Below, in pieces: positions 1 through 8,933 of a DNA stretch of 64,000 nt. The stretch's first letter is position 1, and every line of letters begins with the position of its first letter. The notes beneath the pieces are model-generated. The model ran no database searches and was not told where the DNA came from. It saw only the letters and a program-made list of their open reading frames with translations. This stretch comes from Pyruvatibacter sp. (GTDB lineage: Bacteria; Pseudomonadota; Alphaproteobacteria; CGMCC-115125), in the NCBI RefSeq assembly GCF_040219635.1, contig NZ_JAVJSC010000003.1:382501-446500 (forward strand), in the 5' to 3' direction. The position numbers were made by a program, and so were the translations under genes.

Positions 1-1661
1 GAGAGCATGGCGTTGAACTGCTCTTTCATGCCGTCAATCTCGCCCGGCTCAACCAGCCCTTCGGCGGCCAGGCGATCGCCATAAATCTCCAGCGTTGTGC
101 GCTGCTGTTTGATGGTCTTGTACATCAGCGGCTGGGTGAACATCGGCTCGTCACCCTCGTTGTGTCCAAAGCGCCGGTAGCAGAACATGTCGATGACAAC
201 ATCCGCGCCAAATGTCTGGCGGAACTCGGTGGCAATCTTCGCCACGTGCACAACCGCCTCAGGGTCGTCCCCGTTCACATGGAAAATCGGTGCCTGAACC
301 ATCTTCGCAACGTCAGACGGATACGGCGACGACCGCGAGAAGCGTGGGGACGTCGTAAAGCCGATCTGGTTGTTGACGATGAAATGGATGGTGCCGCCAT
401 TGCGCGCGCCCTTGAGCTGCGACAGGCCGAAACACTCAGCCACAATGCCCTGGCCGGCAAACGCTGCATCGCCATGAAGCAGCACCGGCATCACTTTGGT
501 GCGGTCGCGGTTATGCTGCATGTCCTGCTTGGCGCGCGCCTTGCCCAGCACCACCGGGTTCACCGCCTCAAGATGCGACGGGTTGGCGGTCAGCGACAGA
601 TGCACTTTGTTGCCGTCAAACTCGCGGTCTGATGACGTACCCAGATGATATTTGACGTCGCCGGACCCCGCGATGTCTTCCGGATTGACCGAGCCACCCT
701 TGAACTCATGGAAAATCGCCTGATACGGCTTGCCCATGACGGTGGCCAGCACGTTGAGGCGGCCACGGTGCGGCATCCCCAGAATGATCTCCTCAAGCCC
801 CATATTGCCGCCGCGCTTGATGATCTGCTCCATCGCAGGGATCAGGCTCTCGCCGCCATCAAGACCAAAGCGCTTGGTGCCGGTATATTTGACGTGCAGG
901 AACTTCTCGAAGCCTTCACTCTCGATGAGTTTTTGCAGGATCGCCTTCTTGCCCATGTCGGTGAACGACACTTCCTTGCCGCGTCCCTCGATGCGCTCCT
1001 GTATCCAGCCCTTTTGTTCAGGGTCGGCAATGTGCATGAACTCCACGCCGATGGTGTCGCAATAGGTGCGCCACAGGATTTCCATCATCTCGTTGATGGT
1101 GGCGGTCTCCAGCCCCAGCACATTGTCGATGAAAATCGGGCGGTCCATGTCGGCATCGGTAAAGCCGTAGGAGCGCGGATCAAGTTCGGGGTGTTGTCGG
1201 GGCGGCTCGATGCGCAGCGGATCAAGATTGGCAATCAGATGGCCGCGAATACGGTAGGCGCGGATCATCATGATGGCGCGGATACTGTCGAGCGTGGCAC
1301 TACGCATCTGCTCCGGCGACAGCTCGCCACCGGCCTGCGTTGCCTTTGCCTGGATTTTGCCCTTGATGTGCTCTTCAGCGGCTGGCCAGTTGGTGTCGAG
1401 GGCCGACACAAGCTCGCCATTGGCAATCTGCGGCCAGTCGGTGCGCGCCCATGAAGGGCCGGTCGCCTCGCTGGCTACCGCACCGGGATCATCCTTCAAC
1501 CCGTCAAAATAGGCCCGCCAGCGCGCATCCACCCCTTGGGGATTCTGCGCATAGCGATGATGCATCTGCTCAAGATACTGGGCGTTTCCGCCATACAGGA
1601 ATGATGTTTCGTCAAAGGCTGCGTTTTCAGGCGTCCGCTGACGCCCAGACCCATCTGCCAT
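1..1661 (-). CDS. sucA: 2-oxoglutarate dehydrogenase E1 component (partial, C-terminus outside window)
   Basis: This is the ThDP-dependent decarboxylase of the 2-oxoglutarate dehydrogenase complex, which makes succinyl-CoA from 2-oxoglutarate together with the E2 and E3 subunits. The reverse strand is open from an ATG at 1661 to the window edge, giving 553 of the roughly 950-990 codons usual for SucA. The start MADGSGRQRTPENAAF is followed by the family N-terminal FLYGGNAQYLEQMHHRY segment. GMPHRGRLNVLA, HGDAAFAGQG and NNQIGFTT are the cofactor and substrate motifs of the E1 family. It lies downstream of sucC-sucD on the same strand, 162 bp after sucD, so it may be cotranscribed or have its own promoter in that gap. 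The large plus-strand ORFs inside it are antisense shadows. Confidence 0.96.
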   Translation of the reverse strand, partial: MADGSGRQRTPENAAFDETSFLYGGNAQYLEQMHHRYAQNPQGVDARWRAYFDGLKDDPGAVASEATGPSWARTDWPQIANGELVSALDTNWPAAEEHIKGKIQAKATQAGGELSPEQMRSATLDSIRAIMMIRAYRIRGHLIANLDPLRIEPPRQHPELDPRSYGFTDADMDRPIFIDNVLGLETATINEMMEILWRTYCDTIGVEFMHIADPEQKGWIQERIEGRGKEVSFTDMGKKAILQKLIESEGFEKFLHVKYTGTKRFGLDGGESLIPAMEQIIKRGGNMGLEEIILGMPHRGRLNVLATVMGKPYQAIFHEFKGGSVNPEDIAGSGDVKYHLGTSSDREFDGNKVHLSLTANPSHLEAVNPVVLGKARAKQDMQHNRDRTKVMPVLLHGDAAFAGQGIVAECFGLSQLKGARNGGTIHFIVNNQIGFTTSPRFSRSSPYPSDVAKMVQAPIFHVNGDDPEAVVHVAKIATEFRQTFGADVVIDMFCYRRFGHNEGDEPMFTQPLMYKTIKQQRTTLEIYGDRLAAEGLVEPGEIDGMKEQFNAML

Positions 1662-1823
1662 TTTGTGTCGCTCCAGCGCGGACGACGGTCATGCAAACGT
1701 CATTTGGCCCGCGCGCTTTTGGGTAAAAACTCTCTAATCCCGGTCAGTTTTGCATGGGTTTGGTTAACACGCCATTCAAAACACCGGGATCCGGAGCATT
1801 CAGCAACGACATTTTGGCGACAT

Positions 1824-2699
1824 TCAGCCCTTGAGCACATCCACGAGCGTGGAACCCAGCGCCGCAGGTGACGGCGACACGGTGATGCCGGCCGACTTCA
1901 TGGCGTCAATCTTGCTGGCCGCATCGCCCTTCCCGCCTGAAATGATGGCACCGGCGTGCCCCATGCGACGGCCCGGAGGCGCTGTAACACCGGCAATGAA
2001 GCCCACAACCGGCTTCTTGGTTTTGGACTGCTTCAGGAACTCTGCAGCGTCTTCTTCCGCCGAGCCACCAATCTCGCCAATCATGATGATGCTCTCGGTC
2101 TTGTCGTCACCCAGAAACAGCTCCAGACAGTCAATGAAGTTGGTGCCGTTGACCGGGTCACCACCAATGCCGATGCACGTGGACTGCCCCAGCCCCGCAG
2201 CCGTGGTCTGACCCACAGCCTCATAGGTGAGCGTGCCCGACCGCGACACGATGCCGACAGTACCCGCCTTGTGAATATGACCGGGCATGATGCCGATCTT
2301 GCACTGGTTGGGCGTAATCACGCCGGGGCAGTTTGGCCCGACCAGACGTGTCTTGGAGCCGCACAGCGCCTTTTTGACCTTCACCATGTCGAGCACGGGA
2401 ATGCCTTCGGTGATGCACACGGCGAGCGGTATTTCAGCCGCTATCGCCTCGAGAATGGCATCAGCCGCAAACGGCGGCGGCACGTAAATCATTGTCGCAT
2501 CCGCGCCGGTGGCCTCCACAGCCTCGCCGACCGTATCAAACACAGGCCTGTCGAGATGCGTGGTGCCGCCCTTGCCCGGCGTCACGCCGCCTACAAGTTT
2601 AGTGCCGTACTCAATGGCGGTTTCTGAGTGAAACGTCCCCTGAGCACCGGTAAAGCCCTGGGTGATTACCTTGGTGTTGCTGTCAATAAGGACGGCCAT
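1824..2699 (-). CDS. sucD: Succinyl-CoA ligase (ADP-forming) alpha subunit
   Basis: Alpha subunit of succinyl-CoA synthetase, which couples succinyl-CoA cleavage to nucleoside triphosphate formation in the TCA cycle. The 291-residue length is normal. The N-terminus (IDSNTKVITQGFTGAQGTFH) is the CoA-binding Rossmann region. VGPNCPGVITP and the C-terminal GRRMGHAGAIISGGKG are family signatures; the His in GHAGAI is the residue phosphorylated in the catalytic cycle. The start ATG at 2699 directly abuts the sucC stop codon (TAA at 2702-2700), so sucC and sucD are translationally close and belong to one transcript. Confidence 0.97.
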   Translation of the reverse strand: MAVLIDSNTKVITQGFTGAQGTFHSETAIEYGTKLVGGVTPGKGGTTHLDRPVFDTVGEAVEATGADATMIYVPPPFAADAILEAIAAEIPLAVCITEGIPVLDMVKVKKALCGSKTRLVGPNCPGVITPNQCKIGIMPGHIHKAGTVGIVSRSGTLTYEAVGQTTAAGLGQSTCIGIGGDPVNGTNFIDCLELFLGDDKTESIIMIGEIGGSAEEDAAEFLKQSKTKKPVVGFIAGVTAPPGRRMGHAGAIISGGKGDAASKIDAMKSAGITVSPSPAALGSTLVDVLKG

Positions 2700-3869
2700 T
2701 TACTTTGCTTCCTTCACAGCTTTGACGATCTTCTCGGCGGCGTCCGCCAGATTGTCGGCAGGGATAATGGCAAGGCCTGAATCGGCCATGATCTGCTTGC
2801 CCAGCTCTACATTGGTGCCTTCCAGGCGCACAACGAGGGGCACCGACAGCGACGTTTCCTTTGCTGCCGCAATCACGCCCTCGGCAATGATGTCGCAGCG
2901 CATGATGCCGCCGAAGATATTGACCAGAATGCCTTCAACCGCAGGGTCCGACAGAATGATCTTGAAGGCTTCCGTTACCTTCTCTTTCGTTGCGCCACCG
3001 CCCACATCCAGAAAGTTGGCAGGCTCTTCGCCGTACAGCTTGATGATGTCCATGGTCGCCATGGCAAGGCCCGCGCCGTTGACCATGCAGCCAATGGTGC
3101 CGTCGAGCTTCACATAGGAAAGGTCGTATTTGGCCGCCTCAAGCTCCGCTGCATCTTCCTCGTCGGGATCGTGCAACTCGGCAATGTCCTTGTGGCGATA
3201 CAGCGCGTTCGAGTCGAAGTTCATCTTGGCGTCGAGGCACAAAACATCGCCGGACTTGGTGACCACCAGCGGGTTGATCTCAACCAGGCTGGCGTCGGTG
3301 CCGATGAACGCATCATACAAACCCTTGCACAGCTTCGCGCCCGCCTTGGCTTCCGCGCCCTCCAGCTTGAGGGCTGCCGCCAGTGCCCGGCCGTGAAAAG
3401 GCATGAAGCCGCAGGCGGGATCAATGTCGATGGTATGGATCTTTTCGGGCGTTTCCGCCGCCACTTCCTCGATGTTCATGCCGCCCTCGGTGGACGCCAC
3501 AAACGCCACCCGGCTGGTTTCACGATCCACCAGCAGCGACAGATAAAGCTCCCGGTCAATGTCGGAGCCTTCTTCCACATACAGCCGGTTGACGACCTTG
3601 CCCTCCGGGCCGGTCTGGTGTGTGACCAGCGTCATGCCCAGCATCCGCTGCGCTTCGCTGCGCACCTCGTCAATGCTCTTCACCACCTTGACGCCGCCGC
3701 CCTTGCCGCGACCACCTGCATGAATCTGTGCTTTGACGACCCAAACGGGACCGCCCATGTCTTCAGCGACCTTCACGGCCTCATCGACGGTGAAGGCGGG
3801 CTTGCCCTTGGCGACGGGCACACCGAAGCCTGCGAGCACGCCTTTGGCCTGATACTCGTGGATGTTCAT
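2700..3869 (-). CDS. sucC: Succinyl-CoA ligase (ADP-forming) beta subunit
   Basis: Beta subunit of succinyl-CoA synthetase, carrying the ATP-grasp nucleotide-binding fold and the succinate site. The reading frame is open further upstream to 4055, but the family start MNIHEYQAKGVLAGFGVP lies at 3869, giving 389 residues, the usual SucC length. The glycine-rich IHAGGRGKGGGVKV segment is the ATP-grasp loop, and VNIFGGIMRCD near the C-terminus is a strong family signature. The gene is immediately followed by sucD. A hairpin terminator (4020-4053) separates it from mdh, so a promoter for sucCD is expected between about 3870 and 4018. Confidence 0.97.
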   Translation of the reverse strand: MNIHEYQAKGVLAGFGVPVAKGKPAFTVDEAVKVAEDMGGPVWVVKAQIHAGGRGKGGGVKVVKSIDEVRSEAQRMLGMTLVTHQTGPEGKVVNRLYVEEGSDIDRELYLSLLVDRETSRVAFVASTEGGMNIEEVAAETPEKIHTIDIDPACGFMPFHGRALAAALKLEGAEAKAGAKLCKGLYDAFIGTDASLVEINPLVVTKSGDVLCLDAKMNFDSNALYRHKDIAELHDPDEEDAAELEAAKYDLSYVKLDGTIGCMVNGAGLAMATMDIIKLYGEEPANFLDVGGGATKEKVTEAFKIILSDPAVEGILVNIFGGIMRCDIIAEGVIAAAKETSLSVPLVVRLEGTNVELGKQIMADSGLAIIPADNLADAAEKIVKAVKEAK

Positions 3870-4019
3870 GTTGTTCCGGCTGGCTGGGGAGGAGCGATGG
3901 CACGCATCGCCCGTCCAGGTGGAGAGAGGACTAACGGATTCGCCTACCCGTATAGCATTGCCACGGGCGATGCCCAAGAGCACTGCCGTGCCCCGTGGCA
4001 TGTCATGTGTTGCCACACG

Positions 4020-4053
4020 AAAAAGGCGCGGTCCCTGCAGAGCCGCGCCTTTC
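4020..4053 (-). terminator. Intrinsic terminator (or attenuator) between mdh and sucC
   Basis: On the minus strand a 9-bp stem AAGGCGCGG/CCGCGCCTT (arms 4043-4051 and 4023-4031, 11-nt loop) runs straight into a run of five U. It lies about 40 bp after the mdh stop. It should end mdh transcripts wholly or in part before sucCD. Confidence 0.75.
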
Positions 4054-4090
4054 ATTCTTCTTAAAGCAACTAGCTTACCGCCAGCGCACC

Positions 4091-5053
4091 CTATGCAAGA
4101 TCAGGGTTGATCTTCTTGCAGCTCTCAACGAGGCCCTCAACGGCATCAACAGAGACCTTGAACATCTCTTTTTCAGCCGCATCGAGTTCAATCTCGACAA
4201 CCTTCTCAATGCCACCGGCACCGATGATAGTCGGCACACCCACATAGCGATCATTGACGCCGTACTGGCCGGTTAGCTGCGCCGCGCACGGCAGCAGGCG
4301 CTTCTTGTCCTTGAGGTAGCTCTCAGCCATGGCAATGGCAGAGGATGCAGGCGCATAAAATGCTGAACCGGTTTTCAGCAGACCGACGATCTCAGCACCG
4401 CCATCGCGCGTGCGCTGAACAATCTGGTCGAGCTTTTCCTGCGTGGTCCAGCCCATCTTCACCAGGTCCGGCAGCGGAATGCCGCCCACCGTGGAATAGC
4501 GAACCGACGGCACCATGGTGTCGCCGTGGCCACCCAGAACAAACGCCGTGATGTCTTCAACCGACACGTTGAACTCTTCGGCCAGGAAATACCGGAACCG
4601 CGCTGAATCAAGCACGCCCGCCATGCCCACCACCTTGTTGGCGGGCAGGCCAGAGAACTTCTGCAGCGCCCACACCATGGCGTCCAGCGGGTTGGTAATG
4701 CAGATCACGAACGCATCCGGGCAGTTGGCCTTGATGCCTTCGCCCACGGCCTTCATCACCTTGAGGTTGGTTTCCACCAGGTCATCACGGCTCATGCCCG
4801 GCTTGCGCGGCACACCGGCCGTGACGATCACAACGTCAGCGCCTGCAATGTCCTTGTAGTCACTTGAGCCGGACATGGCGGCGTCAAACCCTTCGACCGG
4901 GGATGCTTCGGCAATGTCCAGCGCCTTGCCCTGAGGCACGCCGTCCACGATGTCGAAAATGACGATGTCGCCAAGTTCCTTGAGGCCTGCGAGCAGGGCG
5001 AGCGTGCCGCCGATCTGGCCGCCACCGATGAGGGCAATCTTCTTGCGTGACAT
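4091..5053 (-). CDS. mdh: Malate dehydrogenase (NAD)
   Basis: Oxidises malate to oxaloacetate with NAD in the TCA cycle. The frame is open to 5191, but the family start MSRKKIALIGGGQIGGTLA is at 5053, preceded by GGAG about 10 bases upstream. This gives 320 residues, the length of the LDH-like malate dehydrogenases of alphaproteobacteria. Visible signatures are the dinucleotide loop IGGGQIG, the acidic FDIVDG that selects NAD, the mobile-loop region VTAGVPRKPGMSRDDL with its substrate arginines, and the catalytic His in LGGHGDTMVP. It is the first gene of the mdh/sucCD/sucA group on this strand, followed by a hairpin terminator. Confidence 0.97.
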   Translation of the reverse strand: MSRKKIALIGGGQIGGTLALLAGLKELGDIVIFDIVDGVPQGKALDIAEASPVEGFDAAMSGSSDYKDIAGADVVIVTAGVPRKPGMSRDDLVETNLKVMKAVGEGIKANCPDAFVICITNPLDAMVWALQKFSGLPANKVVGMAGVLDSARFRYFLAEEFNVSVEDITAFVLGGHGDTMVPSVRYSTVGGIPLPDLVKMGWTTQEKLDQIVQRTRDGGAEIVGLLKTGSAFYAPASSAIAMAESYLKDKKRLLPCAAQLTGQYGVNDRYVGVPTIIGAGGIEKVVEIELDAAEKEMFKVSVDAVEGLVESCKKINPDLA

Positions 5054-5819
5054 GGGAGTACTCCGCTGTTGGTGTGTCTTGGGGGTCGGTGCGTTGCGAT
5101 GCCCGGTGTTGCCGGTATTTTCCTCAGCCTTTGACGCTGTGCGCTGCCGCGGCGGGCGACCCATGAACCAGGTGAAAAAACCGCCGGACATTGAGCGTCA
5201 ACCCCAAAGAAAGTGCGACCGGAAACGTGAGGCATCAAACGCGCCTGAAAAACGCTGCGCCTCACCTATCCCATGGCCGGTGCGCACGCAAGCAAGCCGG
5301 TAGTTACATGTCTCAAATCGAGGATCGGCCGACAGGATCGGGACATGCGCCCGATTAGGCACACACCACTCAAATGTAGCTTTGTGCGTTAATCATACGA
5401 CCGTTCCCGTTTGACACGCACACCCGCCCGGAGTCACAGTTTGTTAGTCGTTTCTGCCGATTATAGGCGGGTTGGACCTTCGCTGCGGGGAGCAGCACGA
5501 GGGCCGGGCCACCAACCGGGGCACCAGACGGGCAGCCCGCTTGAGACCGCCACTTTGTGGCGATTGAAAGCAGCCCAACCCCCCGTAAACCGCAGAAAAC
5601 GGCGTGTATTGGGGACAGGTCCACCCGCGCAAGACCACACCACCGCGACGCTGACATGCCTGGCAAGACCCGGCAGACACAGCAAAAAGCGGCAAAACCG
5701 GCCGGGAACCGGGGTGTGTCAGGTATCTCAAGGGTATTGGCCTGGCAGTCTTTTTGCAGGAAATCCGCCATGAAACGCGGAACTTTCCACAGCCAAAAGA
5801 CTTTTTGGGGGCGTAATTG
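5054..5819. other. 766-bp intergenic region without a convincing gene
   Basis: The stretch between mdh (minus) and the lipoprotein gene (plus) must hold the two divergent promoters. Short ORFs on both strands lack family features, have odd composition (many Cys, Arg and Trp) and overlap each other, so I do not call them. A consensus-like TATAAT lies on the minus strand at about 5459-5464, but no good -35 is seen and it would leave a leader of about 400 nt for mdh. A small perfect hairpin (CGCCAC, AAA, GTGGCG) lies near 5550-5564. Confidence 0.5.
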
Positions 5820-6617
5820 ATGAACGACGGTCGCAGTAAAAACGCAAAACCACGACGCTCCACGCTGAAAAAGCTGGCGCGTCCGCTGGTCATTGTGGCG
5901 GGCACCATGGGCCTTGCAGGCTGTGCGGCGCCTGTCATCGGTGCCATTACGGTCAGCCAGCTTTCAACTGCGGCGGGCATTGCGTCCTCCATCATGTCGG
6001 GGCGTGACCTTACCGAGCATGTGGTCTCAGCCATTGTGGGCGAAGACTGCCGTTTCCTTGAAGCCATTCTGCGCGGTCGCCCGATCTGCGTGCCCTACGG
6101 GTCGCCGGAAGCCGACGACAGTTTTCAGGGCATCATTGTTGCGCTGAACCGCAACGAAGACGAACCCACCTTTGACCGCTCCGGCGAATACCAGGTGGCG
6201 GGCCTCGACCCCACCGCCGTGCAGCTTGGCTTTGCGCCAATCGTGCCGGACTACAACATCACAACCAATGCCATCGCCGCCGTTGAGCGCGACATCACCA
6301 ACAGCGACCGCGGCGACATGCGCCGTGTCTCTTTCGGCATGATGTCTGCCACCTACGGCCCCAGCCACTCCATGGATGACCTGCTCGCCGAACAGCGCGG
6401 CCGTGACGCACGCCCGTTCCTTGAAGGCGCTGATGTAAAGCCCGCGCCCGTACCCGCGCCGCGCGTCATCCTGGCAGCCGCCGCACCCACCGTGATGCCG
6501 CAACCGCTTGAAGCACGCCGCAGCGACGGCGCAGTCATCACGCCTGACCTGCCATCACGCAAAACGCGCATTCAGGAAATTATTGAGCGCGCGCAGATGG
6601 CGCCCATTCCCGGCTAG
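5820..6617 (+). CDS. Putative lipoprotein of unknown function
   Basis: A 265-residue protein with a basic N-terminus (KNAKPRRSTLKKLAR), a hydrophobic stretch (PLVIVAGTMGLAGC) and a lipobox LAGC at about residue 37, as expected for a lipidated envelope protein. The rest is not a family I recognise. A Cys pair (EDCRFLEAILRGRPICVPYG) follows about 40 residues later, and the C-terminal third is rich in Pro and Ala. The frame is open from a TTG at 5817, but the ATG at 5820 is preferred; GGGGG lies about 8 bases upstream. It is monocistronic and ends just before a strong terminator. Confidence 0.8.
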   Translation: MNDGRSKNAKPRRSTLKKLARPLVIVAGTMGLAGCAAPVIGAITVSQLSTAAGIASSIMSGRDLTEHVVSAIVGEDCRFLEAILRGRPICVPYGSPEADDSFQGIIVALNRNEDEPTFDRSGEYQVAGLDPTAVQLGFAPIVPDYNITTNAIAAVERDITNSDRGDMRRVSFGMMSATYGPSHSMDDLLAEQRGRDARPFLEGADVKPAPVPAPRVILAAAAPTVMPQPLEARRSDGAVITPDLPSRKTRIQEIIERAQMAPIPG

Positions 6618-6642
6618 GACCTGTGACACGGATTATCAAAAG

Positions 6643-6669
6643 GGCCGCGAGCGATCGCGGCCTTTTTTT
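6643..6669 (+). terminator. Intrinsic terminator after the lipoprotein gene
   Basis: A perfect 8-bp stem GGCCGCGA/TCGCGGCC closed by a GCGA tetraloop is followed by seven T. It lies 25 bp after the stop codon at 6617. Confidence 0.9.
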
Positions 6670-6692
6670 GTGGCCACGGCCCTGGGCCCCGC

Positions 6693-6713
6693 CCCTCCGG
6701 TCAAGCCGGAGGG
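6693..6713. repeat. Dispersed palindrome, TCAAG loop
   Basis: Inverted repeat with arms CCCTCCGG and CCGGAGGG around the 5-nt loop TCAAG. The same arms recur at 27975-27995 and a variant at 27919-27939. It belongs to the dispersed family described in the findings. Confidence 0.75.
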
Positions 6714-6785
6714 CTAATGGGTCAACAAGCCGCGGGGATGCACGGTGAGAAGTCGTCAGAGTTCACGCCGCATTGTTTTGCCTTT

Positions 6786-6802
6786 CCGCGACTTGGTCGC
6801 GG
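6786..6802. repeat. Dispersed palindrome, CTTGG loop
   Basis: Arms CCGCGA and TCGCGG around CTTGG, followed by GGCCCCAGGG. The CCCAGGG flank also follows the copies near 42146 and 42271. Confidence 0.6.
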
Positions 6803-6846
6803 GCCCCAGGGCGACTTGCACTATCCCTACCTCATGACACCGCTAC

Positions 6847-7980
6847 CTAGATCGCGTGCCCGGCCGCCATATACGCTTCGCCCTGCATCTCGATAAGCCG
6901 CGATGCCGTGCGCTCAAACTCAAACGCGCCATCGCCTTTGGGATATAGGTCATCCGGCGGGGTGGCTGCCGAACAAACCAGCTTGGTCTTGTTCTCGTAC
7001 AGCGCATCAATCAGCGTCACAAAGCGTTTGGCCTCGTTGCGCAGGTTCGGCCCCATGGCCGGGATGTCGTCAATCAGCAATGTATGAAACGAGCGTGCAA
7101 TTTTCAGATAATCCGCGGCCCCCAGCGGCCTGCGGCACAGATCATCAAAATGAAACCGCGCCACGCCCATAGCCGCGCGCGGCACAGACACCTTGCGGCC
7201 CTTGACCTCCACCTGCGACGGCGCAGCCTCAACGCCCGTTGTCAGGCGTGCCCACGCCGCATCCATTGCAGCCGCAGCAGCACCATCCAGCGGCATGTAA
7301 TATACCGGCGCACCGGCCAGGTGCTTGAGCCGGTAGTCAGCAGCCGCCACAAGCTCCAGCACATCCATCCGCTCGCGCAGCAGATCAATGAACGGCAAAA
7401 ACAGCGCCCGGTTGAGGCCGCCCTCATAGAGCGTCGAGGGTTCCCGGTTGGAGGTAGCCACCACCACCAGCCCGCGCTCAAACAGCGCCGTAAACAGCCG
7501 CCCCAAAATCATTGCGTCGGTGATGTCGGTCACCTGAAACTCGTCAAAGCACAGCAACGTTGTGCGCTTCATGATGGCATCAACGACAAAAGGTATCGGG
7601 TCGCCGCCTTTTGCTTTGCCGCCTTTTGTTGAGCCGCGTTTTTCCCGCTGCCGCCATGTATGCACGCTGGTATGCACATCCTGCATGAAGTCGTGAAAGT
7701 GAATGCGCTGCTTTCGCTTCACCGGCACATGCGCAAAAAACAAATCCATCAACATGGATTTGCCGCGCCCCACCCCGCCATGAATATAAAGCCCGCGTGG
7801 TGCCCTGGCGGCACCACCAAGCCCGAACAGCCCTGTCTTCCTGCCCGGCTGATAGCCCGCCAGCGCGTCATGCAGCATCTGCAACTGATCCGCCGCCGCT
7901 TCCTGCGCCGGGTCATGCTCAATGGCACCCGACGTCACAAGCGCACGGTAGGCATCAATGGTGGATGAGGATTTCGCCAT
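6847..7980 (-). CDS. zapE: AFG1/ZapE-family AAA+ ATPase
   Basis: A 377-residue ATPase of the AFG1/ZapE family, linked to cell division in Escherichia coli and to inner-membrane protein quality control in mitochondria. The Walker A motif is GGVGRGKSMLMDLFF (about residues 68-75), followed by the family HFHDFMQDVH. Walker B is LLCFDEFQVTD, and VATSNREPSTLYEGGLNR is the sensor-1 region. The start ATG at 7980 gives the usual length. Alphaproteobacteria often keep this gene close to mdh and the sdh/suc genes, as here. A small lysine/glycine-rich insert (REKRGSTKGGKAKGGD) sits between the HDFMQD motif and Walker B. Confidence 0.93.
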   Translation of the reverse strand: MAKSSSTIDAYRALVTSGAIEHDPAQEAAADQLQMLHDALAGYQPGRKTGLFGLGGAARAPRGLYIHGGVGRGKSMLMDLFFAHVPVKRKQRIHFHDFMQDVHTSVHTWRQREKRGSTKGGKAKGGDPIPFVVDAIMKRTTLLCFDEFQVTDITDAMILGRLFTALFERGLVVVATSNREPSTLYEGGLNRALFLPFIDLLRERMDVLELVAAADYRLKHLAGAPVYYMPLDGAAAAAMDAAWARLTTGVEAAPSQVEVKGRKVSVPRAAMGVARFHFDDLCRRPLGAADYLKIARSFHTLLIDDIPAMGPNLRNEAKRFVTLIDALYENKTKLVCSAATPPDDLYPKGDGAFEFERTASRLIEMQGEAYMAAGHAI

Positions 7981-8023
7981 GCCAGCCGATTAGCCGCTTT
8001 ACGCAGTCGCGGCAAGTCGCTCC

Positions 8024-8067
8024 CCCCACCCCAGCCCTCCCCTTGATGGGGAGGGGTTGGGGTGGGG
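8024..8067. repeat. Long GC-rich inverted repeat
   Basis: A palindrome with CCCCACCCCAGCCCTCCCC on one side and its near-complement on the other, around TTGAT. It lies between the zapE start and the end of the enoyl-CoA hydratase gene. A closely related pair occurs at 27258-27344. On the minus strand it may act as a bidirectional stem after the hydratase gene, but no T-run follows. Confidence 0.7.
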
Positions 8068-8095
8068 TGCCAACTAAAATACGCGCAACGCTGGC

Positions 8096-8923
8096 CTACT
8101 TGTCCGGCCAGGTCCACTTGGCCTTGCGCTTCTCCATCCACGCCCGCACCGACTCCTGGTAGTCAGGCTCCGCCACCATCTCATCCAGCAGACGATCGGC
8201 TTCTGCAACGGAAGCCCCGACGTCGCGATGCTGATCTACATAGATCTGCCGCTTGGTGGCCGCCAGCGAATGCGGCGCAACGCCGTCAGCCAGCGTGCGG
8301 GCATAAGCCGTGACCTCAGCCATCAGCGCATCAGGCGCGACAAGCCGGTTAACAAGCCCCATCGCATACGCCTCGTCGGTCAAAAATACCCGGCTCGACA
8401 TCAACAGGTCATTGGCCCGCGCCAGCCCGACAATGCGCGGCAACAGCCATGACAAGCCGTATTCGGCGGGCATGTTGAAACGACCATGCGCCGTCGTCAG
8501 CTTGGCACCGGGCACCGCAAACCGGATGTCCGCAAAGCACGCCAGCACGAGACCAACACCGGCAGCAGCGCCGTTGATGGCCGCGATCACCGGCTTGGTG
8601 AGGCCAAAGTGATAGGCAAAGTTCTGGTCAAACTCAGGCCGCACGCCAAAGCCGGGCCTGGGAATATCGTCGCGCGTGCCTGAGTCGTATCCGCCCTTGG
8701 CCGCATGGCCCTCAAGCGCCTGCATGTCAGCGCCGGCACAAAACGCCCGCCCCGCGCCCGTGACCACAATCACCCGCACCGCCGTATCAGCCTCCGCATG
8801 CTCAAGCGAGTGGCGGTATTCCGTATGCATCCGCCCGGTCCACGCATTCATCCGTTCAGGCCGGTGCAACGTGATGGTCGCAATGCCGTCGGTCACATCG
8901 TAGCGCGTGGATTTAAGCTCCAT
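8096..8923 (-). CDS. Enoyl-CoA hydratase/isomerase family protein
   Basis: A crotonase-fold protein of 275 residues that acts on acyl-CoA thioesters. The CoA-binding and oxyanion-hole segment VVTGAGRAFCAGADMQAL and the second oxyanion segment AAINGAAAGVGLVLAC are clear. The ordinary length and the C-terminal helix suggest a soluble trimer or hexamer subunit. The substrate cannot be read from the sequence. Its position 10 bp after mmsA on the same strand suggests a joint role in branched-chain amino acid or beta-oxidation metabolism. A second crotonase gene is at 48508-49338. Confidence 0.9.
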   Translation of the reverse strand: MELKSTRYDVTDGIATITLHRPERMNAWTGRMHTEYRHSLEHAEADTAVRVIVVTGAGRAFCAGADMQALEGHAAKGGYDSGTRDDIPRPGFGVRPEFDQNFAYHFGLTKPVIAAINGAAAGVGLVLACFADIRFAVPGAKLTTAHGRFNMPAEYGLSWLLPRIVGLARANDLLMSSRVFLTDEAYAMGLVNRLVAPDALMAEVTAYARTLADGVAPHSLAATKRQIYVDQHRDVGASVAEADRLLDEMVAEPDYQESVRAWMEKRKAKWTWPDK

Positions 8924-8933
8924 CCGGTGCCGC

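Noticed and set aside
645..1454. Long plus-strand ORF (269 codons)
   Set aside because: It is antisense to sucA, which has clear E1 motifs on the minus strand; the predicted product has no family feature and a shadow-type composition.
5370..6067. Minus-strand ORFs of 133 and 207 codons
   Set aside because: They overlap each other and the plus-strand lipoprotein, and are rich in Cys, Trp and Arg without a pattern; more likely non-coding.
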